Source: Pelodictyon phaeoclathratiforme BU-1
GTDB lineage: Bacteria > Bacteroidota > Chlorobiia > Chlorobiales > Chlorobiaceae
DNA: 64,000 nt
Reading direction: 5' to 3'
Assembly: GCF_000020645.1 (NCBI RefSeq)
Contig: NC_011060.1
Location: 2,246,501-2,310,500 of the forward strand
The notes beneath the pieces are model-generated. The model saw only the letters and a program-made list of their open reading frames with translations. It made no database searches and was not told the origin of the DNA. Shown in pieces: positions 42,861 through 51,767 of this stretch. How positions within the stretch are numbered: position 1 is the first letter of the stretch; each line of letters begins with the position of its first letter. A program made the position numbers and the translations under genes.

Positions 42861-43862
42861 ATGAGTAATCTGATCACCATTGAACGCCACATCCTCGAAC
42901 AGCAGAAATTTTTCCCGGATGCACAGGGCGAGCTGACCGACCTTCTCAATGATGTGGCCTTTGCCGCAAAGCTGGTCAGGAGAGAAGTTGTGCGAGCAGG
43001 ACTGGTCGATATTCTTGGTTTCACAGGAAGCACCAACGTCCAGGGTGAAGAGGTCAAAAAACTTGATCTGTTCGCCAATGAAAAAATCATCTCCGCCATC
43101 GGCCAGCATGGAAGGTTTGCCATTATGGGTTCCGAAGAAAATGAGGGCGTCATTATCCCGCCGAAAAATGAGAGCGGCAACTATGCCCTCCTGTTTGATC
43201 CCTTGGACGGCTCCTCAAACATCGATGTCAATGTCAGCGTGGGCACCATCTTCTCTATCTATAAACTGAAAGGTGATGATCCCGGCAAGGCAAGCCTCAG
43301 TGACTGCCTGCAGCATGGTTACGAACAGGTTGCTGCCGGTTATGTCATCTATGGTTCATCGGTCGTCATGGTCTACACCACCGGCCACGGGGTGCACGGC
43401 TTTACCTACGACCCGACCATCGGCGAGTTTCTCCTCTCTCACGAAAACATCATCACCCCGAAAAGCGGCAAATATTACTCGATCAACGAGGGCTCCTACG
43501 CGCAGTTCAACGAAGGGACAAAAAGATATCTCGACTATATCAAGGAGGAAGACCCTGCAACCAATCGTCCCTACAGCACCCGTTACATCGGTTCACTGGT
43601 TGCCGACTTCCACCGCAACCTTCTGACCGGCGGTGTCTTCGTCTATCCGCCAACCACAAAGCACCTCAAGGGAAAGCTCCGGCTCATGTACGAAGCCAAT
43701 CCCCTTGCCTTCATCTGTGAACAGGCTGGTGGACGCGCAACAAACGGACGGGATCGCATCCTCGATATTCAGCCACTTGAACTCCATCAGCGCACTCCGC
43801 TCTATATCGGCAGCGTCGATGACGTTATTCTTGCAGAGGAATTTGAGCAGGGAATCAGGTAA
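42861..43862 (+). CDS. fbp: Fructose-1,6-bisphosphatase class I
   Basis: 333 aa, normal for class I. Metal and active-site motifs are MGSEENEGVI, LLFDPLDGSSNIDVNVSVGT and the later GGVFVYPPTTKHLKGKLRLM and CEQAGGRATNG. Hydrolyses fructose-1,6-bisphosphate in gluconeogenesis, which in an autotroph fixing CO2 by the reductive TCA cycle makes hexose for glycogen and envelope. Its own promoter should lie in the 190-bp region shared with recJ. Confidence 0.96.
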   Translation: MSNLITIERHILEQQKFFPDAQGELTDLLNDVAFAAKLVRREVVRAGLVDILGFTGSTNVQGEEVKKLDLFANEKIISAIGQHGRFAIMGSEENEGVIIPPKNESGNYALLFDPLDGSSNIDVNVSVGTIFSIYKLKGDDPGKASLSDCLQHGYEQVAAGYVIYGSSVVMVYTTGHGVHGFTYDPTIGEFLLSHENIITPKSGKYYSINEGSYAQFNEGTKRYLDYIKEEDPATNRPYSTRYIGSLVADFHRNLLTGGVFVYPPTTKHLKGKLRLMYEANPLAFICEQAGGRATNGRDRILDIQPLELHQRTPLYIGSVDDVILAEEFEQGIR

Positions 43863-43878
43863 TATACGGTTTTTTGAT

Positions 43879-43922
43879 ACCCCGTAGGGGCATGGCATGC
43901 CATGCCCTTACGAATGCGGGGT
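43879..43922. repeat. Nested palindrome after fbp (REP-like element or terminator)
   Basis: The 20-bp sequence at 43888-43907 is a perfect palindrome (GGGCATGGCA followed by its reverse complement). It is enclosed by a second inverted pair, ACCCCG (43879-43884) and CGGGGT (43917-43922). It sits between convergent fbp and ymdB. It may be a dispersed palindromic repeat as well as a two-way transcription stop. Confidence 0.6.
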
Positions 43923-43953
43923 ATTAACGATTACCCATTATTTCGATCATCCA

Positions 43954-44787
43954 TTATCCCTGTATTACACCACGGTCGAATTCCGGATAAAAAATCCGCT
44001 GGATACCTACCGTTTTTCCGCTTGCCACGTCCATTGAGAGCAGTACTCCTGAAAAATGGACATCATCTTCTGCGCACTCATATTTGTGGGGTGTCTGGTA
44101 GAGCATCCGGTCTGTTGCGGACTTGATCTGCATACCGATGACGGAGTTATGCGGCCCGGTCATGCCTGCGTCGGTGCAGTAACCTGTCCCTTTTGGCAGA
44201 ATGCGTTCATCTGCCGTTGGCACATGAGTGTGAGTACCGATCACAGCCGACACCTTTCCGTCAAGATACCAGCCAAGCGCTATCTTTTCAGCGGTAGCCT
44301 CTGCGTGAATATCAACAAAAATATGACGCACCTTATCCTTGCCCTGCTCCTTGATCTGCTTGATCGCCCAGTCTGCTGTTCTGAAGGGGCAGTCAATGGA
44401 GTACATGAAGGTCCTGCCCTGAAGGTTGACCACAGCAATATCTCCCAGCCCGTTTGGCAGCTTGTAGATGGCGTAACCCTTGCCATAGGTGCCTTTGGGA
44501 TAGTTCAGCGGACGCAACACCTGCGGATGCGTTTTCAGGGTATCAAAAAAGTTGAAATTGCTCCAGGTATGGTTGCCTCCGGTCACCACATTGACGCCAG
44601 CCTCAAGAAGCTGGTTGAGCGCTTCGAGGCTCATCCCCTTGCCATGATGGGCGTTTTCACCATTACAGACAACAAAATCAACATGATACTTGCTGATAAA
44701 ACTCTTCAGCATCCGGCCTACCATCTGGAGACCCGGAGTGCCAACAACATCACCGATGAACATGACGTTCAGGGTTTTCTGTGCCAT
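43954..44787 (-). CDS. ymdB: YmdB-type metallophosphoesterase
   Basis: 277 aa. It has the TIGR00282 signature: MFIGDVVGTPG, VVCNGENAHHGKGM, VVTGGNHTWSN, HAEATAEKIALGW, VIGTHTHVPTADERILPKGT and YCTDAGMTGP. Residues Asp, Glu, Asn and His form the dinuclear metal site. Characterised members are cyclic-nucleotide or RNA phosphodiesterases. It is a single gene, convergent with fbp. Function in this group of bacteria is unknown. Confidence 0.93.
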   Translation of the reverse strand: MAQKTLNVMFIGDVVGTPGLQMVGRMLKSFISKYHVDFVVCNGENAHHGKGMSLEALNQLLEAGVNVVTGGNHTWSNFNFFDTLKTHPQVLRPLNYPKGTYGKGYAIYKLPNGLGDIAVVNLQGRTFMYSIDCPFRTADWAIKQIKEQGKDKVRHIFVDIHAEATAEKIALGWYLDGKVSAVIGTHTHVPTADERILPKGTGYCTDAGMTGPHNSVIGMQIKSATDRMLYQTPHKYECAEDDVHFSGVLLSMDVASGKTVGIQRIFYPEFDRGVIQG

Positions 44788-44892
44788 ACCTCTTTCTTAA
44801 CCTGTTCTATTTCTTAAAAACGACTGTGCGGGGAAGTTACACAAAACAACAATCACTCCACCATGGCTTTCAGCAAGAGAGAATTTATGCCC

Positions 44893-46134
44893 CTACTCGC
44901 CCGCTCTTTTCCGATAAAGTATCGTTTTCAAATAATCCTCTGTAGCCTCAAATACCGGTTCTGCCTGATTGAACGTACGCATCAGGGGAATAACCTTGGT
45001 GCGCACTCCCATACCTCTTGCATCAACATACCCATAGTCACGCAGAATTTCCATGATCAGGGTATTGCGTGGAGAGCGTTGTCCGGCAACCATTTTGCTG
45101 ACCGTCATTGAATTCTGGAGTTTCCCCGGGCTGATAACCTCCAGTCGATCAGAGTAGTTTGTCACCTCAATATCGACCGACCTTGTCCAGTCACGGTGAG
45201 CCAGAGCATTGACGACTGTTTCTCGAATGGCTTCCCATGGATAAAACCAGCTCTTTTCCCGCCGCATATTCTTATCAATCCCCGATGCCTCCTGAGTGAT
45301 AAAAGGTTCTATAAGAGAAGAAAATTTTTCAATCAGACCTTCATCAATCAACTCTTTTTGCCCCGATGCAGAGCGTTGCCATCGCCCGACCAACGGTGCA
45401 TCAAGCACAACATCGAGCAATGCCTGGTACTCTTTATCATTCCCCCGAAAAGCCATCATTCGCAATCCTGCCTGTCGAAGAAAACGGCGGGGCTTTATGC
45501 CAAAGCAGATCAATCCTGCTATCGAACATACGCTGTTTCCCATGCCATCATCGGCCATCAATCCCAGACCGATAAGGCGTTCAACCCACTCACTATCGGT
45601 TTGTGGAATCTCAGGGTCCTTGATTATGTCTTGCAGATAATAGGTAAGCCTGCTTTTATCAATAGTAGACAATGAGGTGCCCGCAACTGGCAAAACCTCA
45701 ACATGAAGCAACCCGCAACTTTCAAACAGGCGAAGTTGCTGTTCACGTGAAGCAAGTTCAGATCGGTCGCCCATGCGGATATAGACCTCTTCGCGGTTGT
45801 TGTGGCGCACCACGTAGGGTTTTGATATTCCGGCAGCAATCGTTATCACCCCGATTCGTAAACCCTTTTCCAGCTCAATCTCTTCATAGTAAGGAATGAT
45901 TTGCGGGTGTACCTTGTCCCTGAATGCATTCAAAATCCACTCCTGGGCATGAGCACGCTGGAGGCCGGTAAACTCTCCATTATCCTCAACGCCAAGGAAA
46001 ATCCGGCCACCCTGAACATTTGCAAAGGCAACAATCTCTTTTGCCAACTGCTCAGGCCGGATATCATCACGTTTAAATTCAACACCTGAATTCTCACCAT
46101 TGGCAACCATTTCGAATAATTCAGCTTTCAGCAT
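44893..46134 (-). CDS. AlbA_2/Schlafen-type ATP-binding regulator
   Basis: 413 aa. The N-terminal AlbA_2 (divergent Schlafen AAA_4) domain reads ENSGVEFKRDDIRPEQLAKE, FANVQGGRIFLGVEDNGEF and VYIRMGDRS. A GHKL ATPase-like region follows (WEAIRETVVNALAHRDWT, VTNYSDRLEVISPGKL, GYVDARGMGVRTKV). Proteins of this layout are called RecG-like helicases or transcriptional regulators in annotations but lack helicase motifs. Many sit in mobile or defence regions. A truncated excisionase-like gene remnant lies just upstream on the same strand. Confidence 0.85.
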   Translation of the reverse strand: MLKAELFEMVANGENSGVEFKRDDIRPEQLAKEIVAFANVQGGRIFLGVEDNGEFTGLQRAHAQEWILNAFRDKVHPQIIPYYEEIELEKGLRIGVITIAAGISKPYVVRHNNREEVYIRMGDRSELASREQQLRLFESCGLLHVEVLPVAGTSLSTIDKSRLTYYLQDIIKDPEIPQTDSEWVERLIGLGLMADDGMGNSVCSIAGLICFGIKPRRFLRQAGLRMMAFRGNDKEYQALLDVVLDAPLVGRWQRSASGQKELIDEGLIEKFSSLIEPFITQEASGIDKNMRREKSWFYPWEAIRETVVNALAHRDWTRSVDIEVTNYSDRLEVISPGKLQNSMTVSKMVAGQRSPRNTLIMEILRDYGYVDARGMGVRTKVIPLMRTFNQAEPVFEATEDYLKTILYRKRAGE

Positions 46135-46142
46135 AAGTCACC

Positions 46143-46292
46143 TTACCATCCATACTTTGTTTTTCGTTGATTCAATACAGTTGTGCTGCTTTTTTCACTT
46201 GCTCCGTTGGTGCGTACCCATTCATCAATCTCATCCTTTTTGAACTTCCATAAACGCCCTCCCCAAGAACGTATTATCTGTTTAAACGGGTA
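46143..46292 (-). pseudogene. C-terminal remnant of an excisionase-like helix-turn-helix protein
   Basis: An open frame between TAA codons at 46293-46295 and 46143-46145 reads RSWGGRLWKFKKDEIDEWVR and then a charged tail. The WKFKKDEIDEWV pattern is the second half of HTH_17/MerR-like excisionase domains. No start codon or first helix remains. It points to a past mobile element next to the AlbA_2 gene. Confidence 0.55.
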
Positions 46293-46485
46293 TTAAACTG
46301 AATTTTTCTGTCGTCTCAACCTGTTCTTATCCGGTTTTATCCGACTAAAACGGGATAAAACTACACTATAAAAAGCGGAATGTCAAAGGCAGATGCAGCA
46401 AGAGTTGCAGCAAGGGAATTGAAAAGTAGTATTTTCGGTATAGACGCAAGACACATCGCAGAGAACATACAAAAACGGATAAAAG

Positions 46486-47112
46486 ATGAGCGCTCAACAA
46501 AAAAAAGCCTTTTATGGCGCTCTGGTGGCGCTCCTGCTTTTCGTTCTTGGTGGAACTGTATTGCTTTACCTCCCGGAAAAAGTATCTCCACAGGCTTACC
46601 GGGCGGCGATTGCGGCTCTCGAAACCTATCGAGCAGCTCATCCGGAAATGGGAATCCGATACCTTGCGGTGGTGGATTATTCGAAGCCCTCCTACATAAA
46701 GCGCATGGCGGTGATTGATCTTGTGAGTGGTGAGGAGTGGTTTTACCGGGTAGCGCATGGAAAAAATTCCGGCGACCTGTATGCAACCCGCTTTTCCAAT
46801 ACCCTTGATTCGGGTATGAGCAGTACCGGACTTTATAATGTGCTTGATGCGTACACGGGAGACCACGGAATGGCCGTGCGCCTTGAAGGGCTTGAACCAG
46901 CAAGAAACGGCAATGCATTCAGCCGCGATATTGTGCTGCATTCGGCTGATTATGTCTCACTGGGCTATATCATACTGAACCTCGTCACCTTGAACGGCCC
47001 GAGAATCGGCAGAAGCAATGGCTGCTTTGTGGTATCGCCCGGCGATATTGATGATGTGGCACAAAAACTCAGCCACAAGGGACTTCTTTATGCCTGGAGT
47101 AGCTCCTGGTAA
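46486..47112 (+). CDS. L,D-transpeptidase-like (YkuD_2) protein
   Basis: 208 aa. An N-terminal membrane anchor (GALVALLLFVLGGTVLLYL, residues about 11-29) is followed by a periplasmic catalytic domain: YLAVVDYSKPS, AHGKNSGDLYATRFSNT, VLHSADYVS and GPRIGRSNGCFVV. The His and the SxGC cysteine match the YkuD_2 murein L,D-transpeptidase family, which remodels peptidoglycan cross-links or anchors. Monocistronic. The 350-bp region before it holds the remnant above and probably its promoter. Confidence 0.85.
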   Translation: MSAQQKKAFYGALVALLLFVLGGTVLLYLPEKVSPQAYRAAIAALETYRAAHPEMGIRYLAVVDYSKPSYIKRMAVIDLVSGEEWFYRVAHGKNSGDLYATRFSNTLDSGMSSTGLYNVLDAYTGDHGMAVRLEGLEPARNGNAFSRDIVLHSADYVSLGYIILNLVTLNGPRIGRSNGCFVVSPGDIDDVAQKLSHKGLLYAWSSSW

Positions 47113-47365
47113 CTCACTCCCCATACACATCCCTGTTATCCCCGCACTTCTTTCCATCCCTTTCCAGTATATACGGCGCATATATTGCTCCTATACAAAA
47201 CAAATGCATCATATAGTGCGCAGTTGATGTTTTTTCCATCTGAATACTTGGTACGAAATATATTTTTATATACATTCTCTATATATAAAGACACTACTCG
47301 CATATAATATATATGCGCCAGACACTACAACCCTATTGCCATTTAAACTTAAAAATCCCGAAAAA
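47113..47365. promoter_or_regulatory. AT-rich upstream region of the PEP-CTERM gene
   Basis: A 250-bp stretch, especially 47240-47320, is rich in TATATA runs (ATATATTTTTATATACATTC, TATATATAAAG, CATATAATATATATGCGC), unlike the surrounding sequence. Several -10-like boxes are present and none can be singled out. It may be bent DNA or a regulated promoter. Confidence 0.35.
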
Positions 47366-48040
47366 ATGAAAACGATTCTTTATGCGATTATCGCAGTTGC
47401 AATCATGACAATGAGCGGGATGGCTCATGCAACAGAGGTGATTAATCTTCACATAGGCGGATCCTACTCAAACATTAAATCTATCGTGAAGGGTGTCCAT
47501 AAATCAGAGGGGGGAGGTTCTATTGACCCATCTTATCTTAACGAAAGAGCGCTCAAATATCTCTACTGTGTTGATCTTTTTACTCCTGTCAATGTAAATG
47601 ATAATTATCCTTATACCACCGTAAATAACTCAGCTATAATCCATGGCAATCCTGTAAAAAATGCAGGCAAGGTCGCTTATCTGTTAGGAAATTATGGCAT
47701 TGGTGGACAGGGAGAGCAGGCAATAGCTCTTCAGGCCGCTATTTGGCATGTAGTTAATGAAACAGGAGTGTATGATCTGGATATTGAGTCATACGGATCC
47801 ACCTCCAACATAGCAACTCTGTACAATAAATACATCAATGAAGCGACTACTAATTCCAGCGACGTGTCGAAATTCCTCTGGATCAATCCCGGAAAAGATG
47901 TAAAACATACAAACTACCAGGGTCTGGTTTCCAACAGCCCGAATCCCGAGCCAAGTACATATGTTCTTCTGTGTCTCGGCGGTTTGTTTGTAGCATTCCG
48001 CCTCAGGAAATCTTCAGGAACGTCAGCAGTTACCGTTTGA
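47366..48040 (+). CDS. PEP-CTERM exported protein with thioester-domain features
   Basis: 224 aa from the ATG at 47366; an ATG 30 nt upstream is possible. Signal peptide MKTILYAIIAVAIMTMSGMAHA. The C-terminus is a PEP-CTERM sorting signal: PEP motif (NPEPSTY), hydrophobic helix (VLLCLGGLFVAF) and RLRKSS. Between them, YLYCVDLFTP (Cys68) and IALQAAIWHVVNE (Gln123) match the Cys and Gln of surface thioester domains, which form an internal Cys-Gln thioester in Gram-positive adhesins. If so, this is a surface or secreted protein able to bind covalently. It is preceded by a very AT-rich 250-bp promoter region and followed by a terminator. Confidence 0.82.
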   Translation: MKTILYAIIAVAIMTMSGMAHATEVINLHIGGSYSNIKSIVKGVHKSEGGGSIDPSYLNERALKYLYCVDLFTPVNVNDNYPYTTVNNSAIIHGNPVKNAGKVAYLLGNYGIGGQGEQAIALQAAIWHVVNETGVYDLDIESYGSTSNIATLYNKYINEATTNSSDVSKFLWINPGKDVKHTNYQGLVSNSPNPEPSTYVLLCLGGLFVAFRLRKSSGTSAVTV

Positions 48041-48080
48041 ACTCTTAAAAAAAAGATGATTGCTGAATACCGAGAAAAAA

Positions 48081-48126
48081 GAAACAACAGAAAAGCCCTG
48101 AATAAACCGGGCTTTTCTGTTGTTTC
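48081..48126. terminator. Perfect 18-bp hairpin terminator between convergent genes
   Basis: GAAACAACAGAAAAGCCC (48081-48098) is fully complementary to GGGCTTTTCTGTTGTTTC (48109-48126) with a 10-nt loop. It lies between the PEP-CTERM gene and the convergent icd stop (48148) and can serve both. Confidence 0.85.
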
Positions 48127-48147
48127 AATGCTTTTGTAATCAGATAA

Positions 48148-50373
48148 TCAGAGGACGTCAATAATAGCGTTAAAGGTGGCGCTGGGACGCATGGACTGTG
48201 TCGTCAGGGCTTCATCCGGGTTGTAATAGCCACCCATATCGACTGGTTTTCCCTGTGCGCCAATCAGCTCTTCGTTGATTTTTGCTTCATTGTCGCCAAG
48301 TTGCTGTGCAACAGCGGCAAAACGGCTCTGCAGTTCCTGATCTTCCTGCTGTGCGGCAAGCGCCTCTGCCCAGTAGAGTGCAAGGTAGAAGTGGCTTCCC
48401 CTGTTATCGATCTGGCCAACTTTACGGGCTGGTGACTTGTCGTTGTCGAGGAACTTGCCAATGGCCTGATCGAGAGTCTCGGCCAGAATCCTTGCCTTGT
48501 CGTTGCTGAACGATTGGGCCACATGCTCAAGCGATGCGGCAATTGCTGAAAATTCTCCGAGGGAGTCCCAGCGCAGATAGCCCTCTTTCTGGAACTGCTG
48601 CACATGTTTTGGAGCGGATCCGCCTGCACCGGTCTCAAACAGACCGCCACCGTTCATGAGAGGTACAACCGAAAGCATCTTGGCACTGGTGCCAAGCTCG
48701 ATGATCGGGAAGAGATCGGTAAGATAATCGCGAAGCACGTTACCGGTGACCGAGATGGTATCCTTGCCTGCCCTGATTCTTTCAAGAGAGAAACGCATGG
48801 CCTCAACCGGAGTCAGGATACGGATATCGAGACCGGTGGTGTCGTGCTCCTTGAGATATTCTGTCACTTTATTGATGATCTCTGCATCATGAGCCCTCTT
48901 GCTGTCGAGCCAGAAAATTGCAGGCACTCCGGTTATTCTTGCCCTCTTGACGGCAAGTTTTACCCAATCCTTGACCGGAGCATCCTTTGCCTGGCACATC
49001 CTGAAAATGTCACCCACTTCAACAGCCTGTGCGAGCACGGTCTGGCCAGCAGCATCAACAACATTAATTGTCCCGTTTGCGGGCGCTACAAAGGTCTTGT
49101 TGTGTGAACCGTACTCTTCTGCCTGCTGAGCCATAAGCCCAACGTTTGGCACACTGCCGATGGTTGCCGGATTAAAGGCGCCATGTTGTTTACAATCCTC
49201 AATGATGGCCTGATACATGGTTGCATAGCAGCGGTCGGGAATCATGGCTTTCGTATCGTGAAGCTTGCCGTCAGGGCCCCACATCTTGCCGGAATCACGA
49301 ACAACCACGGGCATGGATGCATCAACAATGATATCATTCGGAACATGAAGATTGGTGATACCCTTGTCGGAATCAACCATGGCAAGTGCCGGACGGTTGG
49401 CATAAACGGCATTGATATCAGCTTCAATTTCAGCTTTTTGTGCCTCAGGAAGTTTCTGGATTTTGGCATAGAGGTCACCAAGACCATTGTTCACATTCAC
49501 GCCAAGCTCTTTGATAAGTGCGGCATGTTTTTCAAACACATCCTTATAAAAAACGGTAACGGCATGACCGAACATGATGGGATCAGAGACCTTCATCATG
49601 GTGGCTTTCAGATGCAGCGAAAGCAGCACACCGGTAGCTTTTGCATCGGCAATCTGCGCTTCAAAAAAGTTGCGGAGTGAGCGAACATTCATAACGGATG
49701 TATCAATAATCTCACCGGCAAGTAACGGAGTATTCTCTTTCAGAACGGTTGACTGACCTGCATTGTCGACAAACTCTATGGTAACTGCGGTTGCTTCGCC
49801 CACCGTAACAGACTTTTCACTGCCATAGAAATCACCGGCACTCATTGAGGCGACATGTGATTTGGAGTCGCTGCTCCATGCGCCCATCTTGTGCGGATTT
49901 TTCTGTGCAAAGGCTTTTACCGAAAGCGGCGCCCGACGATCGGAATTTCCCTCACGCAAAACCGGGTTTACAGCGCTGCCAAGAACCTTGGCAAACCTTG
50001 TCTGAAGCTCTTTTTCTGCTTCATTTGCAGGCGCTTCAGGATAATCAGGGATGTTGTAACCATGCTCCTGAAGCTCTTTGATAGCGGCTCTCAACTGGGG
50101 AATTGAGGCACTGATATTCGGCAGCTTGATGATATTTGCTTCGGGAGTCAGTGCAAGAGCACCCAGTTCAGCAAGGTAATCGGGTATTCTCTGGCTTTCA
50201 GTCAGATTTTCAGGAAAGTTTGCAATAATTCTTCCTGCAAGTGAGATATCCCTGGGCTCAAAATCAACGCCAGTACCCCTCGCAAATGCATTGAGAATGG
50301 GAAGGAGAGAGTAGGTCGCCAAAGCAGGAGCCTCATCGATCTTGGTATAGATAATTTTTGCTGTTTTTGCCAT
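48148..50373 (-). CDS. icd: Isocitrate dehydrogenase, monomeric NADP type
   Basis: 741 aa, the size of monomeric IDH and unlike the 400-aa dimeric form. Recognisable blocks are IIYTKIDEAPALATYSLLPI, PNISASIPQLRAAIKELQEH, GNSDRRAPLSVKAFA, KMWGPDGKLHDTKAMIPDRC and TGAGGSAPKHVQQF. In green sulfur bacteria this enzyme runs the reductive carboxylation of 2-oxoglutarate to isocitrate in the reverse TCA cycle. Monocistronic with a long (388-bp) upstream region. Confidence 0.97.
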   Translation of the reverse strand: MAKTAKIIYTKIDEAPALATYSLLPILNAFARGTGVDFEPRDISLAGRIIANFPENLTESQRIPDYLAELGALALTPEANIIKLPNISASIPQLRAAIKELQEHGYNIPDYPEAPANEAEKELQTRFAKVLGSAVNPVLREGNSDRRAPLSVKAFAQKNPHKMGAWSSDSKSHVASMSAGDFYGSEKSVTVGEATAVTIEFVDNAGQSTVLKENTPLLAGEIIDTSVMNVRSLRNFFEAQIADAKATGVLLSLHLKATMMKVSDPIMFGHAVTVFYKDVFEKHAALIKELGVNVNNGLGDLYAKIQKLPEAQKAEIEADINAVYANRPALAMVDSDKGITNLHVPNDIIVDASMPVVVRDSGKMWGPDGKLHDTKAMIPDRCYATMYQAIIEDCKQHGAFNPATIGSVPNVGLMAQQAEEYGSHNKTFVAPANGTINVVDAAGQTVLAQAVEVGDIFRMCQAKDAPVKDWVKLAVKRARITGVPAIFWLDSKRAHDAEIINKVTEYLKEHDTTGLDIRILTPVEAMRFSLERIRAGKDTISVTGNVLRDYLTDLFPIIELGTSAKMLSVVPLMNGGGLFETGAGGSAPKHVQQFQKEGYLRWDSLGEFSAIAASLEHVAQSFSNDKARILAETLDQAIGKFLDNDKSPARKVGQIDNRGSHFYLALYWAEALAAQQEDQELQSRFAAVAQQLGDNEAKINEELIGAQGKPVDMGGYYNPDEALTTQSMRPSATFNAIIDVL

Positions 50374-50761
50374 CTGTAATAGTGTCGTTTTAAGTATTTT
50401 TGGAAATTATTCGAAAAAGATACTCAGGAAAAAGAATCTCATGAAATCGCACAGAAGCGAGCGCCGCTCCAACTGAAACGAAAACGAAATATAACTGCTG
50501 TGAAAGCCTCCGACAAACATCTACACCGACCATACAAAAACGGACGCTGATAATCAATGCGCCCGAAGCGGGATGGTGAAAAGAGCCGTCAGGCGATAAA
50601 ATACGTAATAGTACTGACCGTATTTTTCTGTGCATCACTCAGAATGCACAGAAAAACAGAGCGGCCATATCATCTTTAGAGGGAACCCGGACACTTGTCT
50701 GTCAAACAAACGAAAACAACGCTACGGCCTCATCCTCCTGCATACAGAAGGAAGGAGGAGG
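50374..50761. other. 388-bp intergenic region with a 13-bp hairpin
   Basis: No supported gene. TTTTTCTGTGCAT (50623-50635) and ATGCACAGAAAAA (50644-50656) form a perfect hairpin about 105 nt after the fabI stop, likely the fabI transcript end. The part near 50374 should hold the icd promoter; I see no clear boxes. Confidence 0.5.
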
Positions 50762-51628
50762 TCACTCATCGAGACCCACCCGTAATGCAAGCTCCTTGTC
50801 ATTGAGCACCTCATGAGCAAGCTTGATCATGGGAATGGTCGCTCCCATCGAACTGTAACCGCCATCGTGGAACAGGTTCTGCATGGTGACCTTGCGGGAA
50901 AGATCACTGAGAATAGTCATGCAATATTCAGCACACTCTTCGGCAGAAGCATTTCCAAGAGGCGACATGAGGTCACTATACTCGTACATTTTTTCAAATC
51001 CAGGAATACCGCTTCCTGCCTTGGTATAGGTTGGACTCTGCGATATGGTGTTAATACGGATCGCCTGCCTTGCAAGCCTTGGTCCATAACTGCGGACAAT
51101 GGATTCAAGCAGCGATTTGGCATCACCCATATCAGAGTAGGTCCAATAATTTCTCTGTGACGCGATATAGGAAAGAGAGAGAATACTGCCGCCCTTATTG
51201 ATTGCCTCATTCTTCAAAGCATAAGAGACGAGCCGATGCAACGACAAAGCAGAAACATCAAGGGTTTTGATAAACCACTCATAGTTCAGATCTTCATAGG
51301 GCAACTGCTTGCGAATATTCTGTGACATCCCGATTGAATGGACAATAAAATCGACCGAACCCATTTTTTCCTTAAGTTCCTTGAAGCATGCATCGACGTC
51401 CTCATTTTTCGACGCATCACAAACAAACATCGGAGCATTACCGCATAGGGTCGAGAGTTCTTCAATATTGCCGAAACGCAACGCGGCCGCAACATTCGAG
51501 ATGGCGATCTCTGCGCCCTCCCTGTAGGCATGAAGCGCAATCTGCCAGCCGATACTGCTTTCATCAAGCGGGCCGAATACGATTCCCTTCTTCCCTTTCA
51601 ACAAACCATAGTGCGCTTTCTCGGGCAT
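50762..51628 (-). CDS. fabI: Enoyl-[acyl-carrier-protein] reductase
   Basis: 288 aa, slightly long for FabI. NAD-binding start KGKKGIVFGPLDESSIGWQI (the GxxxxxSIG signature), VHSIGMS, then the catalytic Tyr/Lys arrangement in LSYIASQRNYWTYSDMGDAK (YxxMGxAK) and INTISQSPTYTKAGSGIPGF. It reduces enoyl-ACP in the last step of fatty-acid elongation. A perfect 21-bp palindrome lies 47 bp upstream of the start. Confidence 0.95.
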   Translation of the reverse strand: MPEKAHYGLLKGKKGIVFGPLDESSIGWQIALHAYREGAEIAISNVAAALRFGNIEELSTLCGNAPMFVCDASKNEDVDACFKELKEKMGSVDFIVHSIGMSQNIRKQLPYEDLNYEWFIKTLDVSALSLHRLVSYALKNEAINKGGSILSLSYIASQRNYWTYSDMGDAKSLLESIVRSYGPRLARQAIRINTISQSPTYTKAGSGIPGFEKMYEYSDLMSPLGNASAEECAEYCMTILSDLSRKVTMQNLFHDGGYSSMGATIPMIKLAHEVLNDKELALRVGLDE

Positions 51629-51674
51629 GATATAAGCTGATTCTTTAACAAAAATTGGGGTAAATTGCCGTTAA

Positions 51675-51695
51675 TTCAATGTTTTAAACATTGAA
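51675..51695. promoter_or_regulatory. Perfect 21-bp palindrome upstream of fabI
   Basis: TTCAATGTTT (51675-51684), a single central T, then AAACATTGAA (51686-51695). It is about 47 bp upstream of the fabI start and 73 bp beyond the arsA-like stop. Its size and symmetry fit an operator for a dimeric repressor, perhaps of fatty-acid synthesis. The regulator is unknown. Confidence 0.6.
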
Positions 51696-51767
51696 GATAC
51701 AAGATTCCCGTGAAAACTTAAACTCTTTCCCCTGAATTTTTCTTCCTGCGGCTGTTCCCCACTTTTA

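Noticed and set aside
46380..46508. A small plus-strand frame starting MSKADAARVAARELKSSI before the L,D-transpeptidase gene
   Set aside because: The first 40 residues look plausible, but the frame then runs on as an out-of-frame shadow of the next gene, and no start signal or homologue is recognised.
50390..50638. A minus-strand frame of 82 codons between icd and fabI
   Set aside because: The composition is not protein-like, it covers the hairpin at 50623-50656, and no ribosome-binding site is seen.
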